13,812 nucleotides of DNA, taken from the NCBI GenBank assembly GCA_964407285.1, contig CAYOVG010000177.1, positions 1 to 13,812 on the forward strand. The letters are read 5' to 3'. Shown here piece after piece: positions 5,654 through 13,812 of this stretch. The DNA is from CAYOVG01 sp964407285. GTDB taxonomy: Bacteria > Desulfobacterota > Syntrophobacteria > Syntrophobacterales > Syntrophobacteraceae. Position 1 is the first letter of the stretch. Each line of letters begins with the position of its first letter. The notes below the pieces were generated by a model. It was not told the DNA's origin. It worked only from the letters and a program-made list of their open reading frames with translations, and did no database searches. Both the position numbers and the translations under genes were made by a program.

Positions 5654-6892
5654 ATGAAACAAAATGATTCCAGGAATAGCGACGGGATCAGCCGCAGAGG
5701 GTTCCTCAAAGCCGCCGGCATGGGGTCGGCCATCGCCACCGCGGGGCTGCCCGTTACAGCGGCGCTGGCTGCCGGTGATTCAGGTCAGGACAAGTCGGGC
5801 GCGCAGCCCCTGCCGAAACGCAGGCTCGGCAAGACGGGCGTGGATGTCTCCATCTTGTCTCTCGGCGGCATGTTCGACACGATCAACAACCAGTTGCTGC
5901 TGAAACAGGCCTACAACTGGGGCGTTACCTACTGGGATACCGCCGAAGCGTACGGGAACGGCCAGAGCGAAGAAGGTTTCGGCCGATGGTTTTCCCGAAA
6001 TCCCGAAAAACGCAAGGAGATATTCCTGGCGACCAAGTCCCGTCCGGTGAGTCCTTCCGAACTGACGGGCAAGGTGGATAATGCCCTTCAGAGATTGAAG
6101 ACCGATTACATCGATCTCTTTTTTATTCATGCTCTTTCCAGCGCCTCCGAGATGACCGGTCAGATCAAGGATTGGTCCGCCGGGATAAAGAAATCCGGAA
6201 AGGTCAAGTTCATCGGGTTCAGCACCCACACGAACATGGAGGACTGTCTCCTCGACGCCGCTAAGATGGACTGGATCGACGTGATCATGTTCTCGTACAA
6301 TTTCAGGCTGATGCATACGGATAAGATGAAGCAGGCCCTGGATGCCTGCGTAAAAGCTGATATTGGGCTGGTGGCCATGAAGACCCAGGGCGGAGGACCC
6401 GTGAAGGCCGACAGTCCCGCCGAACTGGAAATTGCCGGCCGCTTTCTCGAACGGGGATTTACCGACAAGCAGGCGAAGCTGAAGGCCGTCTGGGAAGATC
6501 CTCGGATTGCCGGCATTTGTTCCCAAATGCCGAACCTGACCATCCTGTCCGCCAACGTCGCGGCCGGACGCGACCAGACGAAGCTCTCAACGGCGGACTT
6601 CGATCTGTTCGCTCAATACGCTCATGAGACGCGCCACGGATACTGCGCCGGTTGCGGCAATGTGTGCTCGGCCGCCGTTGCCGGTCTCGTTCCCGTAAGC
6701 GATGTGATGCGCTATCTCATGTACTATCGGGATTACGGTGAGAGAGACCTGGCGCGGGACTTCTATGCCGAACTGCCCGACGACGTGAGAGCGAAAATTG
6801 CGGAACTCGACTACGCCCGGGCCGAACGGGCATGTCCCCAGGGACTGGCCATCGCCGACCTGATGCGTACCGCCGCCACCCTGCTGGCCTGA
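5654..6892 (+). CDS. Tat-exported aldo/keto reductase with C-terminal iron-sulfur motif
   Basis: This 412-residue NAD(P)H-type aldo/keto reductase reduces or oxidises an unknown carbonyl/alcohol substrate. A twin-arginine signal (ISRRGFLKAA, Arg14-Arg15, followed by a hydrophobic stretch ending near ALAAG at 37-41) predicts export to the periplasm, possibly with cofactor already bound. The core starts at RRLGKTGVDVSILSLGG. The catalytic tetrad is Asp95 and Tyr100 (WDTAEAYG), Lys128 (ATKS) and His159 (FIHA). The C-terminal region carries Cys331/334/338 (CAGCGNVC) and Cys394-Pro (RACPQGLAI), the layout seen in aldo/keto reductases with a [4Fe-4S]-like tail. The ATG at 5654 follows AAGAAAGG (5638-5645) by 8 nt. 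The gene stands alone, ending in a strong terminator. How an exported protein would be supplied with NAD(P)H is unclear, which is typical of this poorly studied Tat-linked group. Confidence 0.92.
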   Translation: MKQNDSRNSDGISRRGFLKAAGMGSAIATAGLPVTAALAAGDSGQDKSGAQPLPKRRLGKTGVDVSILSLGGMFDTINNQLLLKQAYNWGVTYWDTAEAYGNGQSEEGFGRWFSRNPEKRKEIFLATKSRPVSPSELTGKVDNALQRLKTDYIDLFFIHALSSASEMTGQIKDWSAGIKKSGKVKFIGFSTHTNMEDCLLDAAKMDWIDVIMFSYNFRLMHTDKMKQALDACVKADIGLVAMKTQGGGPVKADSPAELEIAGRFLERGFTDKQAKLKAVWEDPRIAGICSQMPNLTILSANVAAGRDQTKLSTADFDLFAQYAHETRHGYCAGCGNVCSAAVAGLVPVSDVMRYLMYYRDYGERDLARDFYAELPDDVRAKIAELDYARAERACPQGLAIADLMRTAATLLA

Positions 6893-6945
6893 TTTGCCGG
6901 CGCATTTGTTTGCACCTAATCTATACTGCATAGAGTGATACTTTC

Positions 6946-6988
6946 GGCCTGCATCATTGCATTTGCGGCGATGCAGGCCATCTTTTTT
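6946..6988 (+). terminator. Intrinsic terminator of the aldo/keto reductase gene
   Basis: A perfect 10-pair stem joins GGCCTGCATC (6946-6955) to GATGCAGGCC (6970-6979) across a 14-nt loop. Six T's follow at 6983-6988. It lies 54 bp after the stop codon at 6892. Confidence 0.85.
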
Positions 6989-7330
6989 CTCATGGGAAGC
7001 TACACCGTTTCTTCAAGTAAACCGAAGTCTTCGAGAAGCCCCTCACCCTTATTCAATTCTCATGCGCCGGGCAGCGGCGTTTCCATTGCTCCGCGGGACC
7101 ACGGCTGGTTTTATCCCTGTAGTTGAGAGAACCAAGGAGTCCCGCACCGCTGTCATCGCCGCCTCATCATCGGCCGTATCGGAATAGACAGTGGTTATGA
7201 AGAAAATTCTCCCTATCCCCAAAAGATCTGTGGTAGACTTCCGCCTGTATTCACATCACCGACCGCAATACCGCTGGTTTCGGACTGAAGGGGTCTATTC
7301 ACTCATGCAAGGGGATGGGGAGTTTGGTCT
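6989..7330. other. Intergenic region before the giant sensor kinase
   Basis: These 342 bp show no protein family match in any frame. A small + frame through 7191-7391 overlaps the kinase start, lacks a good ribosome site and resembles nothing known. No convincing sigma70 or sigma54 promoter was found by eye. The last bases hold the kinase ribosome site, GGGGAG at 7317-7322. Confidence 0.5.
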
Positions 7331-10300
7331 ATGTCCGTTTTTGACGGCCACGATATCGTCTCTGAAATCTACGAGAGCGCGAACACCATAGTCTACCGTT
7401 GCGTGCGAAGGCTCGACGGTTTGCCCGTAGTCCTCAAGATGCTCAAGGCGGAGTACCCTCCGCCCGAGGAGATCACCCGGTACCGGCAGGAGTACGAGAT
7501 CACGCGGGAAATGGGGCTCGAGGGGACCGAAGGGGTGATACGGCCGCTCGGGATGCAAATGGTCGGGAACCGGCCCGCGATACTCTTCGAAGACTTCGGC
7601 GGCGAGTCCCTGCGGGCGCTCATGGGGGAGGAGAGGCGCTTGCCGGCGGAGGTCCTGCTGATCGGCTCCGGGATAGCCGGAGCGCTCGGGCGAATCCACT
7701 CGGCCGGGGTCATCCACAAGGACATCAACCCCTCCAACATCATCTTGAACCAGTCGACCCGGGAACTCAAGATTATCGACTTCGGCATATCGACCCTGCT
7801 CTCCCGCGAAAGTCCGCGGTTCCAGAGTCCCAACACGCTGGAGGGGACCCTCGCCTACATGTCCCCGGAGCAAACGGGCCGGATGAACCGATCCGTCGAT
7901 TACCGCACCGACTTCTACTCGCTCGGGGTCACGCTCTACGAGATGCTCACCGGAAGGCTCCCCTTCGACGCCGCCGACCCCATGGACCTGGTCCACTGCC
8001 ACATGTCCCGAAAGCCCCCCGCGCCCAACTACCTCAACCGCGAACTGCCCGACATCGTCTCCGACATCGTGATGAAGCTGCTCAACAAAACGCCCGAGGA
8101 CCGCTACCAGAGCGCCTGGGGCGTCAAGGCGGACCTCGACGAGTGCCTTCGCCGCATCGACGGGCGGGGCCGCATCGAGCCCTTCCCCCTGGGCGGCCGC
8201 GATATCCCGGACCGGTTCCACATCCCGCAGAAGCTCTACGGCAGGGACGCCGAAGTCGAGCGGCTCATGGAAACGTTCGGGCGGGTGAGCCGCGGGGCGC
8301 GCGAACTCATGCTCGTGGCGGGCTACTCGGGGATCGGCAAAACGTTTCTCATCCGGGAGATCTACAAGCCCGTCACCCGGCAGCGCGGGTACTTCATCGG
8401 CGGAAAGTTCGACCAGTTTCAGAAAAACGTCCCCTACAGCGCACTGGTGAACGCCTTCCAGGACCTCGTGCGCCAACTCCTCACCGAGAGCGAGGCGCAA
8501 CTCGCCTCCTGGCGCGCCAAACTCCTCGACGCATTCGGGGCCAACGGCCGGATCATCATCGACGTCATCCCCGAGGTGGAGCTGATCGTTGGGCCGCAGC
8601 CCCCCCTGTGCAAGCTCTCACCCACCGAGTCGGAGAACCGGTTCAAGGCCGTCTTCCAGCGCTTCATCCAGGTGTTCTACCAGCCCGAACACCCGCTCGT
8701 GATCTTCCTGGACGACCTGCAGTGGGCCGATGCCGCCACGCTTAAGCTCATCGAGATGCTCATGACCGACGAGGACACCCGCTTCCTGTTTCTCATCGGC
8801 GCCTACCGCGACAACGAGGTGAGCGTGGACCACCCGCTCATGGCGACGCTCGGCCGCATCGGGGAGAGCGGCGCGGCCATCACCTCGATCACCCTCACCC
8901 CGCTCGACCGCGAACACGTCACCGAACTCGTGGCGGACACGCTCTGCGACGATGCCCGGGCGGTCCGGCCCCTGGCCGAGCTCGTGGTGCGAAAGACCGG
9001 CGGCAACCCCTTCTTCGTCAACCAGTTCCTGATGACCCTCTACCAGGAGGGGTTCATCGTCTTCGATCTCTCGCGACTGGAGGGCGACGGCGGGCAGGTC
9101 CGCTCCCCCTGGCGCTGGGAGAAGGAGCGGGTCGAGCAGATCCGCATTACCGACAACATCGTCGAGTTGATGGTTGCAAAGCTCAGGAAGCTTCCCGACG
9201 AGACGGTCGAAGTGCTCCGTCTGGCCGCCTGCGTGGGCAACCACTTCGATCTGGCCACCATCTCCGTCATCCACCAGAAGCCCGAGACCGAAACCTACGC
9301 CGACTTCTTCCCTGCAATCCGGGAGGGCCTGATCGTCCCCATATCGAACCTGGAGGTGGCCGACAGCGCCCGGCTGAATTCGCAACTCCTCTTCCCGAAG
9401 CTCAAGTTCCTGCACGACCGTGTGCAGCAGGCCGCCTACGCGCTCATCGAAGACCGGCTGAAGCGCTCCACGCACCTCAAGATCGGACGCCTGCTCCTGG
9501 CCGGCGCATCGGAAAAAGACCTCGGCGAGCGGATTTTCGAGATCGCCGACCAGTACAACCTGGGACGCGAGGGGATCGCGGACCGACCCGAGAAAGTCGT
9601 GCTCGCCGAACTCAACCTCGAAGCCGGAAGGAAGGCCAAGTACTCCGCCGCCTACGCCGCCGCCCTCGACTACCTCAAGGTAGCCATGGAACTGGTGGAA
9701 TCCGACTGGGACGGCCACTACTCCCTCGTGCTCGATCTGCACAAGGAACGAGCCGAAGTCGAGTACTTGAACGGCAACTTCGCGGAATCGGAGACCCTGA
9801 TCGAGCTTATCTGGGACCGCGCCCGGTCCGTGCTGGACAGGGCCGACGCCTCCGCCCAGATCATCACCCAGTACACCGTCCAGGGCAGGAACGAGGACGC
9901 CATCGCCGCAGCCGCCAGGGTGCTGCCGCTTCTCGGGATGGAATTCCCCGGCGAAGACGATATCCAGGCCGCTCTCGATGCGGAGCGCGCGCGGGTGGAC
10001 AGCAGTCTCGGCGACCGGGACATTTCCTCCCTGATCGATCTGCCCGAAATGATCAATCCCGAAATCAAAGCCGCGCTCAAGGTGCTGATGACCGTCCACA
10101 CCCCCATCTACTTCGCCAACCGCTACGACCTCTACGGTTGGACGCTCGCCCGCATGACGAGCCTCTCGCTCGAATACGGCCACGTGCCGGAATCGTCCAA
10201 GGGGTACGCCAGCTTCGGCAACACGCTGGCCGGAAGCCTCGGGCAGTATCGCCGGGGCTACGAATTCGGCCTGCTCGGACTGCGGCTCAGCCGAAAGTAC

Positions 10301-13300
10301 AACCACCAGGGCCTCAAGTGCAAGGCGTGCCTGATCCTCAGCATGTTCCTCAACCACTGGGTGAAGCACGTCAAGGAATCGGACGTCTTCGACGACGAAG
10401 GCCACATGGCGGGACTCGAAGCCGGCGAATTGCAGTTCGTCGGCTACATTCTCACGTACGGCAAGACCGTGAACGCATTCCACCGGGGAATCCCGCTCGA
10501 CCGGCTCCTGGCCGACACTGAGCGCTACCTTGTCTACAGCCGCAAGGTGAAGCACAGTCTCTCCATCGACTCCATTCTGGGAGCGCGGCTGGTGATGAGG
10601 AACCTGTGCGGCCTCACGCCCGCGAAGACGTCCTTCGATACCGAAAACATCAGCGAGACCGAATACCTCGCCGTCTGCGAATCCAACCGGTCCTTCGCGG
10701 CGCTTGCCTTCTACCTGACGATCAAGGCGCAGGCCCTGTATCTCCTCGGCGAATCCGGGGAGGCCCTGCGGGCCATCGTCGAAGCGGAGAAAGTCCTCGG
10801 CTACATCCGTGGGGTTTTCACCGTCGCCGAGCACTGTTTCTACCATGCGCTGATTCTGATCGAGACGGGAGGACTGGAAGACGGGAATGCGGGAACGGGA
10901 AGCGGCGCAAGCCGGGAGAAAATCCGCGAATGCCTCGACCAGTTGAGGGTCTGGTCGAAAAGCTGCCCGGAGAACTTCCTGCACAGGCGCCTGCTCGTCG
11001 AGGCGGAAATCGCCCGCATGGAAGGGCGGATGGAAGAGGCCCTGGATCTCTACGGACGGGCGGCGGCATCCGCCGCCGGGAACGGCTTCATCCAGAACGA
11101 GGCGCTGGCGCATGAACTCACGGCCGGGTTCTGGCTCTCCAGGGGCAAGGAGGAGTATGCACGCCTTCACATGGAAAAGGCCTTCTTCGGTTACCGTACC
11201 TGGGGGGCCGACCGCAAGTGCGAGGACATCCGGGAACGATACCCGAAGCTCCTGGCGGGATATGCGCGAAGGAGCAGGAGCGCGTCTCCGGTCGAAACCG
11301 CCGTAACCACCACATACGCCGGCGGCGCCTCTTCGACGACCGTTTGCGGAATATCGACCAATGCAGGGGCCGATATGTTCGACCTCTCGACCGTCCTGGA
11401 AGCTTCGCAGACCATATCCCAGGAGATCGTTCTCGGCGACCTGCTGAGGAAGCTCATGGATATCGTGATGAAGAACGCCGGGGCGGACAAGGGGTTTTTG
11501 ATCCTGGAAGACGAGGGGAGCCTCATGATCGAGGCGAAGGCATCCATCGAGGATGCCGGGGACGTGCGCGTGTCCTGCCCGCTGGAGATGAGCCTGGAAC
11601 TTTCCCACTCCATCGTCCAGTACGTGGCCAGAACACGGGAGAACATCGTTTTGGACGACGCCGCGGCCGGCGGCATTTTCGCCCAGGCCGCCTATGTCGT
11701 GAAGAACCGGCCCAAGTCTATCCTCTGCATCCCCATCCTGCGGCGGGGCGAACTCCTGGGGGTCCTGTATCTCGAAAACAACCAACTGGCCGGGGCCTTC
11801 ACCTACGACCGCGTCGAGGTGCTCAAGATCCTGGCTTCCCAGGCGGCCATCTCCATCGAAAATGCCCGGTACTACATGCGTATGGAGGAATCGGAGAAAA
11901 AATACCGGTCCATATTCGAAAACGCCATGGAGGGGATTTTTCAGACCACGCGGGACGGCCGGATCGTGACCGCCAATCCCGCCTTCGCGCGGATGGTCGG
12001 GTACGAATCCGTCGAAGCGATGAAAAGGGGGATTACGAACCTTGCGGTACATCTCTACGTGAATGCGGCCGACCGGGAGGAATTCCGGAGGGTCATCGAG
12101 GAGCACGACTCCATCAGAGGTTTCGAGACCCGCTTCTTTCGCAAGGACGGGACGATCTTCGACGTGTCCATCAACGCGCAGGCCGTTCGGGACGAGAACC
12201 GCGGGATCCTCTACTTCGAAGGCAATGTGCAGGACATCACCCAGAGGAGGGCCGCCGAGGAGTTCAAGATCGCCAAGGAGGCGGCAGAGGCGGCCACGCG
12301 GGCCAAGAGCGAATTTCTGGCCAACATGAGCCACGAGATACGGACGCCGATGAACGCCATTCTCGGTATGGCGCATCTTGTCCTGAGAACGGAACTCACC
12401 CCGAAGCAGCACGACTACATCAATAAGATCGACATATCCGCCAAATCGCTACTCAGCATCATCAACGACATACTCGATTTTTCCAAGGTGGAGGCCGGAA
12501 AGCTCGAAATCGAATCGGTCGATTTCCTGCTGGAGGATGTGCTGCACAATCTCACCACGGTAGTGTCGGTAAGGATGGAGCAAAAGGACATAGAGTTGCT
12601 GCTCATGGTGGCTACCGACGTGCCCGCCCGGCTCATGGGAGATCCCCTGCGGCTCGGGCAGGTGCTGATCAACCTCGCCACCAACGCCATCAAGTTCACG
12701 AAAAGCGGTGAGATCGTGATATCCATCGAGCGCGAGCGGGAACTCGACGACGGCCGCGTCGTGCTCCGGTTTTCCGTAAGGGATACCGGGATAGGCCTGA
12801 CGCAAGAGCAGACGGCCCGGCTCTTCCAGGCCTTCACCCAGGCCGACTCCTCCACGACTCGAAAGTACGGGGGCACGGGGCTCGGGCTCGCCATCAGCAA
12901 GCGGTTGGTGGAATTGATGGGGGGCAACATATCGGTGGAAAGCGAGTACGGGAAAGGGAGCACTTTCAGCTTCACTGCGGCTTTCGGCTACCGGCCCGCG
13001 GACGGACGCAAGGCCCCGGCCGCGCTCCCGCCTTATATGCGCGACCTCTGCGTGCTCGTGGTCGACGACAGCGAAACGTCCCTGGAGATCTTCGGTGATT
13101 ACCTCGGCTCGTTCTCCATCCGGCCGGATTTCGCCCGTTCGGGCCTTCAAGCCGTTGAGATGGTGGAGGCCGCATGCGGGAGCAATCCTTATCAGCTCGT
13201 CCTCATGGACTGGAAGATGCCCGGCATGGACGGAATCGAGGCGGCCGGGCGGATCAAGGAAAACCCGCGCCTGTCCGTGAAACCGGCCATCATCATGGTC

Positions 13301-13812
13301 ACCAGCTACGGAAGGGAGGAAGTCATGGGACAAGCCGAGGAAATCGGTCTGGAGGGTTTCCTCGTCAAACCGGTCAGCCAGTCGGTGCTTTTCAATGCCA
13401 TCGTGGATGCTCTCGGCCGGGATGCGGCCCCCGGCCGGATCTTTCAGCACAGGGAAGAGCCCGGTTCCGGCGAAAAACTCGCCGGCATCCGGGGAGCGAA
13501 GGTATTGCTGGTCGAAGACAATGAAATCAACCGGCAGGTGGCCGGGGAGCTGCTGGAGAGCGCGGGGTTGGTTGTGGCCATTGCGCGAGACGGGAGGGAA
13601 GCTGTCGAAATGGCGGGGCAAAACGCCTATGACCTAGTGCTCATGGATATCCAGATGCCCGTGATGGACGGGTATGAGGCGACGCGGTTGCTGCGCGCTG
13701 ACGACAGGTTCCGGAAACTGCCCATCATCGCCATGACGGCTCACGCTATGAGCGGAGACAGGGAAAAGAGTCTGTCCTGCGGAATGAACGATCACATCAC
13801 CAAGCCGATCGA
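7331..13812 (+). CDS. Giant hybrid sensor: Ser/Thr kinase, AAA ATPase, GAF, PAS, histidine kinase, two receivers (3' partial)
   Basis: At least 2160 residues are visible and the frame is still open at the window end. The Ser/Thr protein kinase domain (about 1-280) has Lys36, catalytic HKDINPSN (Asp131, Asn136) and DFG at 150, but no classical glycine loop. The AAA_16-like ATPase has Walker A GYSGIGKT (331-338) and Walker B VIFLDD (457-462). A helical, TPR-like region covers about 640-1290. GAF spans about 1350-1515 and PAS about 1520-1645. The histidine kinase has phospho-acceptor His1668 (SHEIRTP), N-box Asn1785, DTGIGL at 1818 and GGTGLGLAI near 1847. Receiver 1 has DD at 1912-1913, acceptor Asp1960 and Lys2013. 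Receiver 2 has ED at 2062-2063, acceptor Asp2106 and Lys2158. The layout up to the histidine kinase matches the HstK-type trifunctional family of cyanobacteria. Its signal and targets are unknown. The ATG at 7331 is the only start after an in-frame TGA at 7286, with GGGGAG 8 nt upstream. No transmembrane segment is evident, so it is probably cytoplasmic. Confidence 0.93.
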   Translation, partial: MSVFDGHDIVSEIYESANTIVYRCVRRLDGLPVVLKMLKAEYPPPEEITRYRQEYEITREMGLEGTEGVIRPLGMQMVGNRPAILFEDFGGESLRALMGEERRLPAEVLLIGSGIAGALGRIHSAGVIHKDINPSNIILNQSTRELKIIDFGISTLLSRESPRFQSPNTLEGTLAYMSPEQTGRMNRSVDYRTDFYSLGVTLYEMLTGRLPFDAADPMDLVHCHMSRKPPAPNYLNRELPDIVSDIVMKLLNKTPEDRYQSAWGVKADLDECLRRIDGRGRIEPFPLGGRDIPDRFHIPQKLYGRDAEVERLMETFGRVSRGARELMLVAGYSGIGKTFLIREIYKPVTRQRGYFIGGKFDQFQKNVPYSALVNAFQDLVRQLLTESEAQLASWRAKLLDAFGANGRIIIDVIPEVELIVGPQPPLCKLSPTESENRFKAVFQRFIQVFYQPEHPLVIFLDDLQWADAATLKLIEMLMTDEDTRFLFLIGAYRDNEVSVDHPLMATLGRIGESGAAITSITLTPLDREHVTELVADTLCDDARAVRPLAELVVRKTGGNPFFVNQFLMTLYQEGFIVFDLSRLEGDGGQVRSPWRWEKERVEQIRITDNIVELMVAKLRKLPDETVEVLRLAACVGNHFDLATISVIHQKPETETYADFFPAIREGLIVPISNLEVADSARLNSQLLFPKLKFLHDRVQQAAYALIEDRLKRSTHLKIGRLLLAGASEKDLGERIFEIADQYNLGREGIADRPEKVVLAELNLEAGRKAKYSAAYAAALDYLKVAMELVESDWDGHYSLVLDLHKERAEVEYLNGNFAESETLIELIWDRARSVLDRADASAQIITQYTVQGRNEDAIAAAARVLPLLGMEFPGEDDIQAALDAERARVDSSLGDRDISSLIDLPEMINPEIKAALKVLMTVHTPIYFANRYDLYGWTLARMTSLSLEYGHVPESSKGYASFGNTLAGSLGQYRRGYEFGLLGLRLSRKYNHQGLKCKACLILSMFLNHWVKHVKESDVFDDEGHMAGLEAGELQFVGYILTYGKTVNAFHRGIPLDRLLADTERYLVYSRKVKHSLSIDSILGARLVMRNLCGLTPAKTSFDTENISETEYLAVCESNRSFAALAFYLTIKAQALYLLGESGEALRAIVEAEKVLGYIRGVFTVAEHCFYHALILIETGGLEDGNAGTGSGASREKIRECLDQLRVWSKSCPENFLHRRLLVEAEIARMEGRMEEALDLYGRAAASAAGNGFIQNEALAHELTAGFWLSRGKEEYARLHMEKAFFGYRTWGADRKCEDIRERYPKLLAGYARRSRSASPVETAVTTTYAGGASSTTVCGISTNAGADMFDLSTVLEASQTISQEIVLGDLLRKLMDIVMKNAGADKGFLILEDEGSLMIEAKASIEDAGDVRVSCPLEMSLELSHSIVQYVARTRENIVLDDAAAGGIFAQAAYVVKNRPKSILCIPILRRGELLGVLYLENNQLAGAFTYDRVEVLKILASQAAISIENARYYMRMEESEKKYRSIFENAMEGIFQTTRDGRIVTANPAFARMVGYESVEAMKRGITNLAVHLYVNAADREEFRRVIEEHDSIRGFETRFFRKDGTIFDVSINAQAVRDENRGILYFEGNVQDITQRRAAEEFKIAKEAAEAATRAKSEFLANMSHEIRTPMNAILGMAHLVLRTELTPKQHDYINKIDISAKSLLSIINDILDFSKVEAGKLEIESVDFLLEDVLHNLTTVVSVRMEQKDIELLLMVATDVPARLMGDPLRLGQVLINLATNAIKFTKSGEIVISIERERELDDGRVVLRFSVRDTGIGLTQEQTARLFQAFTQADSSTTRKYGGTGLGLAISKRLVELMGGNISVESEYGKGSTFSFTAAFGYRPADGRKAPAALPPYMRDLCVLVVDDSETSLEIFGDYLGSFSIRPDFARSGLQAVEMVEAACGSNPYQLVLMDWKMPGMDGIEAAGRIKENPRLSVKPAIIMVTSYGREEVMGQAEEIGLEGFLVKPVSQSVLFNAIVDALGRDAAPGRIFQHREEPGSGEKLAGIRGAKVLLVEDNEINRQVAGELLESAGLVVAIARDGREAVEMAGQNAYDLVLMDIQMPVMDGYEATRLLRADDRFRKLPIIAMTAHAMSGDREKSLSCGMNDHITKPI

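Noticed and set aside
7399..8745. A 448-codon plus-strand frame overlapping the kinase start
   Set aside because: It is Arg/Pro/Gly-rich with no motif, while the frame starting at 7331 carries the kinase and Walker A motifs across the same bases.
8618..12412. A 1264-codon open frame on the minus strand inside the giant kinase gene
   Set aside because: The plus strand encodes a continuous, motif-complete multi-domain protein here. The antisense frame is kept open by high-GC codon bias and its translation shows no family motif.

Overview
The window reads as a piece of a high-GC, strictly anaerobic deltaproteobacterial (Desulfobacterota) chromosome, most like a Syntrophobacter-type sulfate reducer or syntroph. 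This guess rests on the heterodisulfide-reductase-type electron-transfer genes, on apparent selenocysteine use, and on the large hybrid sensor kinase. No 16S rRNA or other taxonomic marker is present. Every recognised gene lies on the + strand.

Positions 1-4405 hold a four-gene flavin/iron-sulfur electron-transfer operon. It encodes an HdrA whose 5' end lies outside the window, a second HdrA-like flavoprotein, a small MvhD-type [2Fe-2S] subunit, and a two-cluster iron-sulfur protein related to FrhB/FdhB-type proteins. The main result is that this operon appears to carry three in-frame UGA codons read as selenocysteine. One is in HdrA (8-10) and two are in MvhD (3168-3170 and 3321-3323). Each replaces a conserved cysteine and each is followed at bacterial-SECIS distance by a short hairpin with a G in the first two loop bases. 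Ordinary gene calling truncates HdrA and misses MvhD entirely, leaving a false 515-bp gap between 3083 and 3599. The two HdrA proteins look complementary. The first keeps the inserted ferredoxin domain but lacks a C-terminal one. The second lacks the insert but has the C-terminal two-cluster ferredoxin. The first also has an extra charged helical insertion of about 85 residues. No HdrB, HdrC, hydrogenase or formate dehydrogenase catalytic subunit is visible, so the electron donor and acceptor partners are unknown.

Positions 4406-4629 hold a GC-rich hairpin directly after the operon, a good sigma70-like promoter, and a classic hairpin plus T-tract lying between that promoter and the next gene. 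That gene encodes an HDOD-domain regulatory protein (4630-5469). A short repeat-rich spacer follows. Next is a Tat-exported aldo/keto reductase with a C-terminal four-cysteine motif (5654-6892), ending at a strong intrinsic terminator (6946-6988).

After about 340 bp without a convincing gene, a giant sensor/signalling protein starts at 7331 and runs off the window end. At least 2160 residues are visible. Its domains in order are a Ser/Thr protein kinase, an AAA-type ATPase, a long helical region, GAF, PAS, a histidine kinase and two receiver domains. The first part matches the known HstK-type kinase/ATPase/histidine kinase family. The two receivers make it a hybrid phosphorelay protein. Nothing in the sequence ties the kinase, HDOD protein or aldo/keto reductase functionally to the Hdr operon.
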